From Ascarosepion bandense (Eukaryota; Mollusca; Cephalopoda; Sepiida; Sepiidae): 64,000 bases of DNA. Position numbers and translations under genes: made by a program. Each line of letters starts with the position of its first letter. Position 1 is the first letter of the stretch. The notes under the pieces are model-generated. The model saw only the letters and a program-made list of their open reading frames with translations, did not search any database and was not told the DNA's origin. Location: assembly GCA_037127315.1 (NCBI GenBank), contig JBBBDQ010000310.1:1063001-1127000 (forward strand), read 5' to 3'. Of the stretch, positions 38,101-51,900 are shown one piece after another.

Positions 38101-41100
38101 CATGACCACAACAGGTACAACCATAGGGTTATATAATGATGCTTTATCTAAAAATATCACATTACAATTTCTGTTGTTTGAAACTTTGATTCAAATGGAA
38201 ATTCTGGAGCACAGTACCTGAAAAAGATTAAATAAAAATTTGCATGCATATCAGAACAGGAAATGACTGCCTCAACCAATTAATGTCTCATCAAAAGAAT
38301 GACTTTGTTAAAATGTGTCCCCAATAAACAATATTAGGTTTTTGGCAAACAAATACCATGAAGTGAGAGAGAGGTATAAGAAAGATTGGAAAATATAAAA
38401 GGTCAGTTTGTAGATATATTTAATATTACTTTGTAAAATTTCCATTTTTATAAGTTAGCTTGTTATATATTGGAGAGATTAGACCATAATTATTATTGCT
38501 AGACACATATAGCTAGCATTTGTTCTTGTTGGTTAATTTTTTTCAGAGCTCAGTTTTCTAACATAAATGAAATAATTTGCTTGACATTAATTTCTAGACA
38601 GTGTCTTCACATAGTAAAACATTTTCTGATGTTTGTGGTTCATAACAAGAATTCAGACATTTTTGGAGATCTTAAACAGAGCCATGGGCATCTGTAATAT
38701 AACAATCTAGGCCCACCCAAGGAAGTGAGGAAGTGGGGGCGTTTTCCGGCCGTTGAAAGGAACGGATGGTTGTTTGACCTTATTTCCGGCAGTAGCGGAA
38801 ATGGCTACAAGAGGCAAACAGAATAGGCATCGCGTGGGCGTCGCGTGATCAAGACAAAGCCAAAAGAAACAAGTCCCGGTTTTGGAAGATATATAAAGAC
38901 TGCGAAAACACGGATTAGCCAGTCAGAAGAAGTGAGAGCCGAAGTAGCAGCAGAACCACAGAACACGAAGGAAGGCAGTTCATAGCTGCCCCCAATAGCA
39001 TGCTGCTATTGTGGGGTATGCATCCGTCAACCCTTGGAAGAGCGCTCCCTCAACTCTCTGTATCCTAGGCTACACGGTTCATCGTCATCAATAAAAATAT
39101 AACTCATATTTTTATATATACCCGTGTTTGTCTGTTTATTGATATACAACAGACATATACGTTTTGGTGCTAGTGACCTGCTGTTTTGAAACAACAAAAC
39201 AGATTGATACGAGCTAGTTACCACGGCAACAATTGAAAATTCAACAGACTTGAAATTTCCGGAATTAAAACTACCGGATAGAAGATGAAAATAGTAAACA
39301 ACCGGACGACAGCGAGGAAGGAAGAAAAAGAAAAAAAGACAAAAATATCTAGCAGCTGCGCAACTAAGTGACTATGGACAATCAGCCAAAGTAAGTGACT
39401 CATTGATTTAATAGTGTGTGTGTTCTCTGCTCGTGTTTATAATAAGTCCAGTTAGAAAAAAAAAAAAATGCATACTTTTGCCGATCTGAAACTAGAGTTG
39501 AAAAATGGATTGTTCAGTAGAACGGACGGGGTACAGGTTACATGTAGAGAGTAGCAGGGAATGCCGGTGAAGCAGAGAGAGTATTATGCCTAGCGCTTAG
39601 GTTTGGGGTTGGCGGGAGGAAGAAGTTGAGATATTTACCTATCTGTAGGTGTGGGGCATCTGAGTTAATGATTTATTTTTGTTGTTAATATTTTACCATA
39701 TATGTGAAGTGAGTTTAAGTGGATAATTGGATTAACTTGTTGATAACAATGTTTTCTTTGGTTTGTGCAAGAAAATAGTTAATATTTCGTAGAATAAATA
39801 TTTAATGAAATAATTTTGGTTTGTGTCTTAATTTTACTTAAAAAGCGGCATGAACTTTCCAGACAACCCGATAGAAATATTGACGAACAACTATTCTCAA
39901 TGTGATTATGAAGGTCAGTTGTATGGTTGAAATAGTTGAGTTTTTCTGACCAGTACTCGAGCCGAATTAAAAAAAAAAACAATCGATGTTCTACGTACAC
40001 AAACTTTCCCCAATTAGAGTATTAGCGTAAAATGACCCTCTCCATTTTCTCCATTTGGCCTTGTATTGCATGAACTAAATCAAAATTGGTAAACATTAAC
40101 AAATTATAAATGTAGCTGAATGCTACCACAATAGAAAAATCAGAGAAACGAAAGGGTTCTTTAATTTTGATCTCGTCAACAGAATTTGTTCGTAAACGTC
40201 AATTTGTAATCTTTACACAGATATTGTCAAAATTTAGAAATGTTGGTGTTTTGCGTGACATTTCTACAGCATAGAAATGACTTAAATGTTATCGAGAGTT
40301 TTAAAGTGTATTTTTAATTATGCAGTTAACAACAGCCAACAAAATCGCCAATTATAAATATATCTCAACATCGTTGCTTGAAAACAACTGCATTGTTTGG
40401 TTATTTCTTTGCGAATACACCGATTATATATATTCTTAAAACATTCACCCGCGTCTCAGTGTTTCGCGATATGAGTCAGATATTGAAAAGATATTTTGTT
40501 ATCAATATGGTGGAATCGGATTATTTGGGGAGATTTGGGAAAATTAAATTAAAATCTAAAACTTATTTTTATTTACGTAAAAGTGTGACTTGGGAAATAT
40601 CTTTTGAAGATATATTAATTTCTGAAAACTAGTCAATACCTTGGAACAGGTAGATATGGAAAGATTTAGTGAAGGATATGAACAACTCCCGAAGAAGTTG
40701 ACGATAGGAGTCATTGCTGGCGTGGTCGGCGTAATAATAATCCTGGGAATAATAGCCAGGAAGCGGATTTTTAAGTGTAAAAGAAGCAACAGTGCTTCGG
40801 AAAAGAAAATTGAGTTATCCGCTGTGAATAGTACTCCGGGGTCAACGGGCGTTCAACACTCTGCGTTAAACAGAGAGATGTCAACAAATCAGATATGCTT
40901 GGTTTCGAATCCAGAGGAAGTAGTTCAGGGAATGGAAAGCATTGTACAAACTAAGGAACTACGAGTCACGGGTCCATTTTTTTAGACTAAATTAATATCC
41001 TCCACAAGTAAATTGCATGCGGATTAACGTTGGAATCAGGGTAATTTTCTTCATTTTCTATTGAACATTTCTCGGTCAGACTATGAATGATATGTACGGC

Positions 41101-44100
41101 AGATAATGGCCATTTTTTCTGTGTTCAAACATAGTATGTTTGAAATTAAATTAAATTAAATGAGGTTACGTGGTAACAATAAACTCAAGCAGAGACACGC
41201 ATGGTGTTGGTCAAAGGTCATTTACTCGATGTTAGTTTAGAAACTTGGGCGCGGTTACCGCCTATAATCATGTGGGTTATGTATCGAGGGGTCTACGCTT
41301 ATGGACAGAGTCGAGAAAGAAAATGAACATTTTTAAGAACTTTGCCCAATTCTGTGAAAATGGATATTAAAAAAAAAAAAAAAAAAGAACAATGAAACAT
41401 CAAGCTGGTAGAACAATTTTCAAGATGGACACGAACTGTTGGGTTGCCGATGTAGGCTCCCCTATATTTTTTTTGTTTTGTTTTTTTTTGTTTTTGTTGT
41501 TTTGTTTGTTTCGACACATGTTTTATATAATTGTCGGGCTTGTGTGGCATGGGGAGGAGAGTGAGGATGTTGCGTTTAAAATGTTCTTAGGTGAACATTT
41601 TGGAAAATGGGTGGGCGAGGAATGTAATATAACAATCTAGGCCCACCCGAGGAAGTGAGGAAGCGGGGGCGTTTTCCGGCCATTGAAAGGAACGGATGGT
41701 TGTTTGACCTTATTTCCGGCAGTAGCGGAAATGGCTACAAGAGGCAAACAGAACAGGTGTCTCTGAGAATTACGTGGGCGTGCGTAGGCGAGGCAAAAAA
41801 TCGGAAGTACCGGTTTGGAGATAAAAAGACCTCGGGCACGGATTTCACGAGAGACGAGTAGAGGCAGAGAGACGAGACAGCCAGACCAGAGGAGAACAGA
41901 TACGACGACACCCCCCCCGTCAACCCTTAGAAGCACGCTCTCACTCTCTGTTCACTAGGCTACACGGTTCATCGTTCATTAATAAAAATATCACTTGATA
42001 TATTTTTATATATATGCGTGTTTGTCTGTTTATTGATATATAACACATCAATCTTTGGGTGAAGAACAGGAATAAATATCTACACATTTTTTCTTAAATT
42101 ATTTTAATACTTAAGTAAATACTCACCAATTTTAACACAACCTTTATCTGTCATTAACAAATTAGATACTTTAAGATCTCTGAAAAAAATAAATAAATGT
42201 TACAAAATTTTAACAATGTTACAAATAAAAGGCATAGCAACACATTCTGTATCAAATGACATTTTTGGAATTTTTTACGAAATGAGGGGGGGGCGTATTT
42301 TTATATAACACTGCACTATATCTATGTAACTGACTGCATTCACCTGTCATAATTAACAATTGATGTAGTCATTTTTTTTACTTTTTTCAATATTAGCTTT
42401 TAAAAAAATTCAAGCTGGCATTTCAGACATGGTTATAATAGAGATAAAATAGGAACAAATTATTTTGTAATATATATAACTGGAATAGTAAAGTAATATC
42501 TTTCTTGCTCAACTCGACAAAAAAAGAAACATTTTGTATTATGTTTTATTATAAGTAGAAAAAATTAACCTGAAAAAGAGAAATGCATTTAGTTGCAACA
42601 ATGGTTTTTCATAAACATTCCCATAATTTCTCCAAGAAAAGGCTAAAAGTTTTCATTTTCTCTCTGGATGAAGCATTCTTATTATCTCACCCTATTATTC
42701 AATTCTGGATTATGCAAAATGATTTTTACTGTATGACATCCCAGTCATGTAAGCATATCTCTATACCTAATCATATTAATGTGTAACAAAACACTGCAAT
42801 ATAGACAGTCACATTAGATGTGTAAGATAAAATTCTTACTTTGCCAATGTTCTTTAAATTGATAAATATATTTACCTGTGAATTATGAAATTTTCATGCA
42901 AATACTGCAACCCTTTGAATACTTGTATCATGATACATTTCACCTAAAAAACCAAAGGAAGCTCTTTTAAAATATAGACAATGTAAATGCCATCATATAA
43001 GACATTTTCTAGACTTATAGTCAAAAACTGAAGCTGAGAGCAAACTGTTTTATCTAATGGTAATATAAGCTGTTTCCTTATAAGGAAACATTCAGCATTT
43101 ATTGATTGAGCAGCCAGTGCTACTCAAGTTATACTTTTAATTCCTAGACCATTGAACTGGGATCAAAGTGTATCCCAAAAATCATTCCACACAATTTATG
43201 TGCAAACAAAGAAAATCAATGTTAATTTATCAATAATCATTAAACATATTAAACAAATACTAAAAAAATGTTAAATATTTAAGTAAATGATAAATATGTG
43301 AAAATTTGGATAACTTTTTCTAAATTATCATATAATTACCATTCTATCAAATTATCATCTAAATTTAAATCATATATTACTGAGATAATTCTTAAAATTA
43401 GAAATATTCTTAATATTAAAATGTTAAAACCTTCAATTTTTAGTATAAACATCAATATTATTCAGTTATTTTAAAGATCATAAATTGACATCTCACATTG
43501 CCCTGAAAATTTCTAACTAAAACACCAAAAACAATGTGTTACCAAAAAAATCTTACCTGTTTATGTTCATTTTAAGCAATTATAAGGAGTCTATATTATT
43601 AAATTATTGCACAAAATGCCACTTAAAATGTCGCAAGAGCCATTTCCATATGTAGACTGTGATTCATGTAAGAATTTACAGTATTTCCAATTTTATTCTA
43701 GAGCTTTTCTTTTTAATGACACTGAATTTTTTTTCCTTTCATTTATCATTCCTTACTTACTTTTATAGACAGACATCAGAATAAAATTTACAAGCAAAAG
43801 AAAAAGCATAAACAAAGGTAGAATTAAAAATAGCAAAGTAGTTTTTCACCTGAGCTTCTGAAAATGGTGCCATCATATTATCAAGTAAAGAGGCTAAGTC
43901 CTGTTCACAATATTCCATTACTAGGAATATACTGAAATAAAAATAAAAATAAAAAAACTAATTGCCACAGTGCAATATCAAGCAAATTGGTCAGCTGTGA
44001 CATTGAAACTGAGTATCACTGATGCAGATATTTTGTGAAATGGAAATGAATTCTGTATTTCCTTTCTGACTGACAGGAAATTGCACAGATGACCATCAAA

Positions 44101-46877
44101 AACGTTACTATTAAATGAAGGATGTATTTTTTTTAAATAATAAATTGAAACTTGTGAATTGTCAATTTGAGAGTTTATTATTTTTTTTAAAAAAAATCAA
44201 ATTATGTTTTAGAAAAGAGAAAATCCACTGAATAAACAGATTAATTTATTGTAACTTAATAGTCTTTATCTATGTCAAATGATAGAGAGAAAAATATCAA
44301 TATTAGAATAAGATCAGGTCTTGTTATCAGTCAATGACTTCTATAGATTAACTAAGAAATGGTTTTAAGGACACGTTTTCACATTACCAGAAATCAAAGG
44401 ATTAAATCTAGCCAAGAATGAAATGACAGCACTCACCTGTCTAGGCTTTTGCCTACCACTACTTCTTGCAGTTCAACAATATTCTCATGACGAAGGTTGA
44501 GAAGAATATTGATCTCTCTTAGACCACTGATTGGAATTCCTATGAACAAAATCTTGGAATTTAATTACAATCTCTTAGAAAAAACATTTTTTCAAAACTT
44601 TGTTATTGTTAATACAAAATTGTCATAAAATAACATTCCGAACCTTGGGCAACAAGAATTTAGTTCAAAAAAATTTTTTTAACTTTGCATGATGTTACAG
44701 GAAATAAACCCTATTTCCAATTAGTGTGCTATAAAATAAGACCTATAAATGTAAGTATCTTATAGAAGAATCAACAACAAAAAGACAAAAAACATTACAT
44801 AGGAGTAGGTGAGCCATAAAACTGTTTAAAATCCAAACCAGATTCTTAATGTTTGTTACAATGCAATTATTTTATATTAATTGGCTGAGTTAGCTTGGAC
44901 ATTCATGAGTCTATCAAACCATCATGATTCTGCATCAAGGTCAGGAAGTTATGAGGGAGGTACCTTGTGTCATAACATAGTTGGTCAATGTAGGTGGTTG
45001 CTGGGTGACTAACACATTTTGCTACATGGCTTGTTGTCCAAGACAGTAGATCACCCACGATTTCTTGTTATGCTTGTTAGCCAGTAGTGTCATTCAAGGT
45101 GCATTCTGCACTCATGTAAGATTGTAAAAATATCAGGGATGGGTCCATAAAACTATGATTTAGTTAGATGTTATCTCCAGATGTGAAATAACTCAACATT
45201 CAAGTGTAGGTTCCATCAAGCTTAGAATCTAGAGCATTAGTTATTGTTCAGATAGTAACACTAAACATAAACATCACTTCTACAGTGGCTCATTTGAAGT
45301 TATCTGGTAGATCAAATTTCCAGATTACATCCATTTTATTCAAGGTGGCCCAGGCTTTAGCTATACAAATTTTCACATCCTTTTTCACATACTTTTCAGT
45401 GGAATTTATCTTGCTTCCTCATTATGTAAAACATTCAACAGATTTTACTGATTCATCTAAAACAGTTTTCAATGAGTCTTGCTGGGTTGAAGCATATGAA
45501 TTCAGTTTCAGAAGCATTGACAGTCTAACATCATTAACAGAATTTTCTAGATTATATAGAAGAACTGTGACATTGGTGTCTGCAGTGATAGATAGGTCAA
45601 TATCTGTCAACTTTTTTGAAGTATATCAACTTGAGAGTCTTGGAGTAAAATAATGTTAAACCTAGACGAAAATGTTTGTCATGGGAAGTTCTCAATACGT
45701 AATCAAGGACAATAAAGAGAAAAGGTGCAAATATGTCACCCTAGAGGACTTCTGCTTTGATGTTGAAGAAGTTAGTCACCATAAGATTTAGTATTTTTGT
45801 ATAGCATCATCATGGCAGTTACTGTCTCAGAGGGGATGCCATATACCAGAAGGATCTTCTCTATTTTTTCCCCTATGTACAGAATTGAAGGCTTTAGAGA
45901 AATTTACAAAAAGTACAGCATCCTGTAAATTCTTTGCCCTGATACCCTTAATAATCCACAGTCAGGATTTGTCCAACTGTTGATCTATTTTTTTTGAAAG
46001 CCATTTTGATTTTATCAGAGCCTGTGATGTATGATTTAAACTTGAGAATCTATTTTTTTTAAAATTATTTGATAATAGATGTTTTGATTATACTATACAT
46101 GATCATTTTCATGGAATATCAGCAGATTATAGAAATTAAATTTTAATTCCTACATACACTGTAATGTTTATGACAATGCAAGTATAAAATAGCATTTTTA
46201 ATACAACATTCATTTTTTCTAAATTTCTGGTATGAGGAATTATCATTATTTACACTATCTATATTTGGACTATTGTTATCATCTTTGTTATTACAAAACA
46301 AAGCAAAAACATTGTGGTAATGACAACAAAGATGAGAACAATACTCCAAATATAAATAGTGTAAATAATCATTCATTTTAGTGCATGTGTATCCTTAAAC
46401 ATTCTCACAATAAGCCTTAAAAATTTCTAAATTGTAAAATTATGAAAAAAATACATTGGAATCATGAACTATAAAAGCATATATAGCCCATTCACATTGT
46501 TAAACTCACCATCACGTTCTCTTTCCATCCGCATCTTCTTCAAAGCAACAATCTTATTTGATCGGATATCACGTGCTCGATCTTGAAAACAGAAAAGGCA
46601 AAAACAAAGAACAATGCATAATAAATTTATTATCAAAAGGCCATTTTTAACTTTGATATCAAAATTTAAAGCACACTCTATCAGTAAACCAATTTAACAA
46701 CATTGTAATTTTTGAGTCAGCTTTTCATTGGTATCCAAAAATATTAATAGCTTTTTATGATCTATGTGGAAGAAATAAATAAATCTGATTCAGTTTGTTC
46801 ATCTTTTTTCTATCCAGACTTCTTAGCATTTCTTTTTCAAAATGCTTCTACATATTAGTTAAAACATGAGGTATCTG

Positions 46878-46930
<53 letters not shown>

Positions 46931-47134
46931 CATCCACATACAGCTCATCAGTACAGTTAGACATCCAATTGTTTCTAACCAGGATTGAAACTCAACCAAA
47001 TTGACATCAGTTAGCAATTCTACCTCTGAGCTATGGGCACTTGGTAGAGGAAAGCGGACTTTAGCATGTTATATACAATGTAAACACACGCCAGTAGCAA
47101 AGAGTGTTCAAATTCATTACTGAATGAATAATGC

Positions 47135-47172
<38 letters not shown>

Positions 47173-48675
47173 ACAGATATCTCATGTCGGTGAACAGTGA
47201 GGATAATCCAAAAAGATTTATTTAATATAGAATATTAAGTGATAGATCTGTATAGAGAGCGCAGTAGATATTGTCCAGAGAAATATGATATACATAAAGG
47301 AAAATTCAAAACATTATCTAAAGTGGTTATAAATTATAATCCATTTCAATGAACTAATAAGTTCATCTCTTCAGACCACTTTATATTTGGTATAAATATT
47401 CTCCCAGAATATCCCAAAAATTATTTAATGAAATTGAAATAAGTAACATAACCCAGAATAGAAATCTTGCCTATCTTACAAGGGTCACCAAGGTTAAAGG
47501 AGAAGAAGTTCATTAGGCAGAATGAGTGACAATGAATCCATTACATGCCCATTCATAAGCATACGAATACATATACTCACATATATATATGAATATACAT
47601 ATACATACAAATGTGTCTATGTATACACATACATATATACACATATAAATATAGTGTTCACACTCACATACACACCTATGAAGACCAAACATATATGCAT
47701 ATAATTAATACTAACACATATTCACACAATTATACTAACATCACATATACGCACAAAATACGCATACATATACATACTCACACATGCATGTATACACATA
47801 CACAAAACCTTCTACATATACATATAAATTTCTTAAGTATACACACTCTTGCTTTTCCACATCCATGTACCCACCTATAAAGACAAGATTTATACATGTA
47901 CACACAAAATTAATGCTAACATACATATAAATAAGTGTCCACATACACACAAAAAGGGGGCTTATATTGAATTACATACACAATACAAAGTATATTAAAT
48001 ACATATACCAGCATATATATCAAATATGTATGAGACCATAATCACAATTTTTTCAATATGTAAAAATTATCAAAGGACAATTTACACAAATAAATGACAC
48101 AAAGGATAACTACAATCTGAAATTCCAAAGAACACCCCCACTCCAACACCCCCATAACAAGCTGCTAGATCACTTTGAAATGGATACATTGAATATGTAG
48201 TTCAGAAATTGTCTAGCCAATTTCTACACAAGGTAAATCAAGACATTAAAATTAAAAAATCCCATGAATTATGGATCAGAGCAAACAAATCCAGGAAAGT
48301 TCAAAGTCCACAAATCCAAAGTCAATTCCTCTCGTTATCAGGAACTTATCTAAAGAAAAATTACCAGTACCTATAAAGTTGATAAAAGTTTGAAAAAACT
48401 GTGGTTATGGTCTTCCATGTATTTGATATATATGTCAATATATGTATATAAATACTTTGTATCATGTATGTAATTTGATATAGACCCCCTTTTTGTGTGT
48501 ATAAGTGAACACTTATGTATATTTATGTTAGCATTAATTTTATGTGCACACATACAAATCTTGTCTTCATAGGTGGGTACATGGATGTGGAAAAGCAAAA
48601 GTGTGTATAGATAAGAAATTTATATGTACATGTAGGTTTTGTGTATGTGCATACATACATATATATATATACATG

Positions 48676-48728
<53 letters not shown>

Positions 48729-48946
48729 ATTGTTTAATTACTTAGTTTCTGGTCATAATAATATTAGACTAGTGCCCATTTGTATTAAAAAGTGTTCAAT
48801 AGAATTATATTGTAGAACTTTTGAATATTTTTCATTTGTAAGCAAGTTATTACATGACCTAGATTACAAATAATAAATATTGTAAATCGCCTGAAGACAC
48901 CACTCATGGTAGAAACCTAGGTCACGCAATAACTCATTTACAAATG

Positions 48947-48995
<49 letters not shown>

Positions 48996-51900
48996 TATTT
49001 TGTGTGTATATGTGACATGTGTTAGTATTAATTATACATGTATATGTCTGGTCTTCATAGGTGTGTATGTGAGTGTGTACATTATATGTGGATGAATGTT
49101 TATATATGTGCATAATGTGTATATATATATGTATGTATGTGTTCATAAATATGGATATATGTATATATGTGTTCGTGTGCTTTTGAGTAGGCATGTAATG
49201 GATTTATGGTCACTCATTCTGCCCAATGAACTTTTTCTCCCCTAATCTTGGTGACCCTTGCAAGATAAGGCAAAATTTCTATTATGGGTTATGTTACTTG
49301 AATTCGCTAAAGAATTTTTGGGATATTCTTGGAAAATATCTGTACCAAATAAAACATGGTCTGAAGAGATGATTATAATTTATAATCACTTCAGCTGATG
49401 TGTTAAGTTTTTCTTTATATTTATATATATATATAAAAAGTTGTGTATTTGGACATCAATCCATCTTTTATGCAAGGTTCATTAAAGACAACTGCTAAGG
49501 TACTGCTATTAAAGTTTTTATTCAATTTTTCTTGCATTCATAAGAATTTTCTTTTCTGAACATAAAGGGTATAAAAACTGTTCATATGTTCTATATATCT
49601 AAGCACATTTGGGCTATTCTATTAGCCATTTTCAAGGATGTTTTTTTTTTCGTTATTTTTAACTGTATAAGTACATTTTTATATATGTGTATCTGTAATG
49701 ATGGGAATGTTTCTTTTTATTTTTCTAACATCACATTGTGGTTGTGTTCATAGGTGATATTATTGAGTGGTGGACTTTTCTTTTTTATTTCAAATGCTTT
49801 TATTTGGAATTATAAAAAAGAAAAAGCCAACACTTAATATCATCTATGAGCATGGACAAAATGTGCTGTGTTTGCAATATTTAAGGCAGGGGTGAATGGT
49901 AGATTTATAAATGTGCAAAATGGATTCTGATGAGAAAGATTGTCTAGCACAGCAGAGTGAACTAACTTTTATAGCAGCAAACTTAACAATTGATTCAATA
50001 GGATCATCCTACTTCATGTTGGTGGAAAACATGAGACCGAGAAAGTGTAAGTAGTTGCTCTTCTAGAGGATAACATCAGTCATGCTGATGAAAGGTAAAA
50101 ATGGTTCTTTAAGTTGACTAAAAGATAGTAGTTTTGTTTTGGAGGCATTAAAATTTACAAGCAATTTCTTACTCCAGTTAAGGATTGAAGGTCATTTTGG
50201 AGATCAGCTGTCAGTTTGTCAAACTTATTGGACTTACAGGACTAAATACAGAGTGATGACATTGGGAAGATCATTGATGAAGATAAGAAACAAAGTAAAT
50301 TAAAGGATAGGGCCCTGAGGGATCACCCACAATAATATGGAAAGATTTAGAAGTGTGGCTTTCATTACACAATTTTTTTAAGAAGAAATAAATCAAGTCA
50401 AACTTCAGCTAAAGACACTATAGCCCTTCAGCTTGTGAAGAAGACCAGCATGTCAAGCCCTGTCAAACACTTTCACGATATCTAAAGTTATGGCCCAAAT
50501 TTTGTCATTCTTATCTAAAGTATTGTTAGTATGAAAGATAAATTAATTTTTCTATCACATGTGACTGATATAAATCAATCAACAAGTCAAAAAAAATAAC
50601 AATGGTGAGATGAAGACATCACACTTAAAAAGAAGAGAATCAAAAAGTGTAACTTTAAACAAGTGTAAAACTTTAAACACTAACAAACAAAAAGATTGTC
50701 AAATAATAGCTTGGATTTAATAATGTAAAATAAAAAAAAAATATTCTGAAGATTTATCTTTGTTGCTTCTTGTTTTGAATGAAACATGAATATAACAATT
50801 CACTGGATAACAAAACTAGAAAATTGGCTTTTCTAAATTTTATGAAAAAAATGCAATAAATAGCAAAAAGAAATCACTGAATAATGAATACATTTCAAAC
50901 CTTCAAACAAAGCCATTTATATACAATTAGATTTTATATGAACTCTATCATTTAACTGATAGAGAAGAAATGTGAAATTCTTTTTAGGCATGAATTAAAA
51001 TTGAACAATAGAAAATACTCACAGACAATTCCATAAGTTCCTTCACCAACTCGATTCATCTTTTCAAAATCTGTGACACTTCGACATCTCCCAAGCTACA
51101 AAATTGATAATTAAAAAGTTGACTCCAGCATTTAAGAATAGACTTGATGTTCATCTTTAAGTTTTTAAAAATTAAAGTTTTAATTAAAACATTGTTATAA
51201 GTTTTTACTCTAATAATATATATAGGCCTAACAAATAAGATCACAATTTCAATAACTATGGCTAGACAAGCAGCCTGTGACTTACAAGCATATAATAACA
51301 TTAAAAAAGATCCACAAATCTCATCCAGGCATTTTTGTCTGCATTTCTGGCAATGTTACTGTTATTGATTTATTTAAACGAGTTTCCTCATTTTTGCCAC
51401 AATGAGAAAGTCAATATAAATTCTTTTACCCAGACATTGGCTATTTGATTTATGCTCAGTTGCTTGTTACCTGTCACCATCTGGTGAACACAATGTTTTC
51501 CTCAGTGATGGCAGTTACAGGATATCCAAACTTTAAGTCATCTTTAAGACTCCTCCTTCCTCTCCTAAATTCAGTTGCCCACTCTTCTATTGTTGATAAA
51601 GCTGGAGCATCATCCCCTAATGTAGCAACCATGACAACATGAATCAGATATCAGTTTATCTATAAATAAACAATGCAGTTATTATTAAGAAGAGCTGAAA
51701 TGAATGCATGCAATATTTTACAGTTCTAGCATCACTCCTTCATAGTCAGTCTATAAACTTTTCAGCACGCCCTCATATGTAATTAACATAATGTTTCAGC
51801 TAATCCATTCTACTACTTCTATACAATCTGCATGATTTACAGTTTCAAGAAAAAAAATAGATTATATACCTGTAGAAGGCCTGAAAAATAACAACAAAAA

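Larger units (their letters stand above)
38693..42045 (+). mobile_element. LTR retrotransposon lacking gag-pol
   Basis: LTRs at 38693-39151 and 41623-42045 start TGTAATATAAC and end AACA, with a CATC direct repeat on both outer sides (38689-38692 and 42046-42049) as target duplication. A purine tract (AAAATGGGTGGGCGAGGAA) precedes the right LTR. TGGTGCTAGTGACC at 39165 may be an offset primer-binding site. The 2.5-kb interior has no gag, protease, RT or integrase, only a small membrane-protein ORF. It lies antisense in CDK10 intron 7. Confidence 0.85.

Noticed and set aside
40378..40632. 84-codon ORF upstream of the membrane ORF in the LTR element
   Set aside because: Begins at a TTG, no recognisable domain or composition bias, and ends just before the better candidate. 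Not supported as a gene.
41299..41936. Overlapping ORFs across the right LTR junction
   Set aside because: They cross from poly-T/poly-A runs into LTR sequence and are open only because the LTR is GC-rich.
45285..45653. 122-codon plus-strand ORF
   Set aside because: It is the antisense shadow of the minus-strand RTE reverse transcriptase relic.
47522..47950. ORFs rich in His, Tyr and Ile
   Set aside because: Translations of CA/TA-rich foldback arms. No start context, splice signals or conserved domain.
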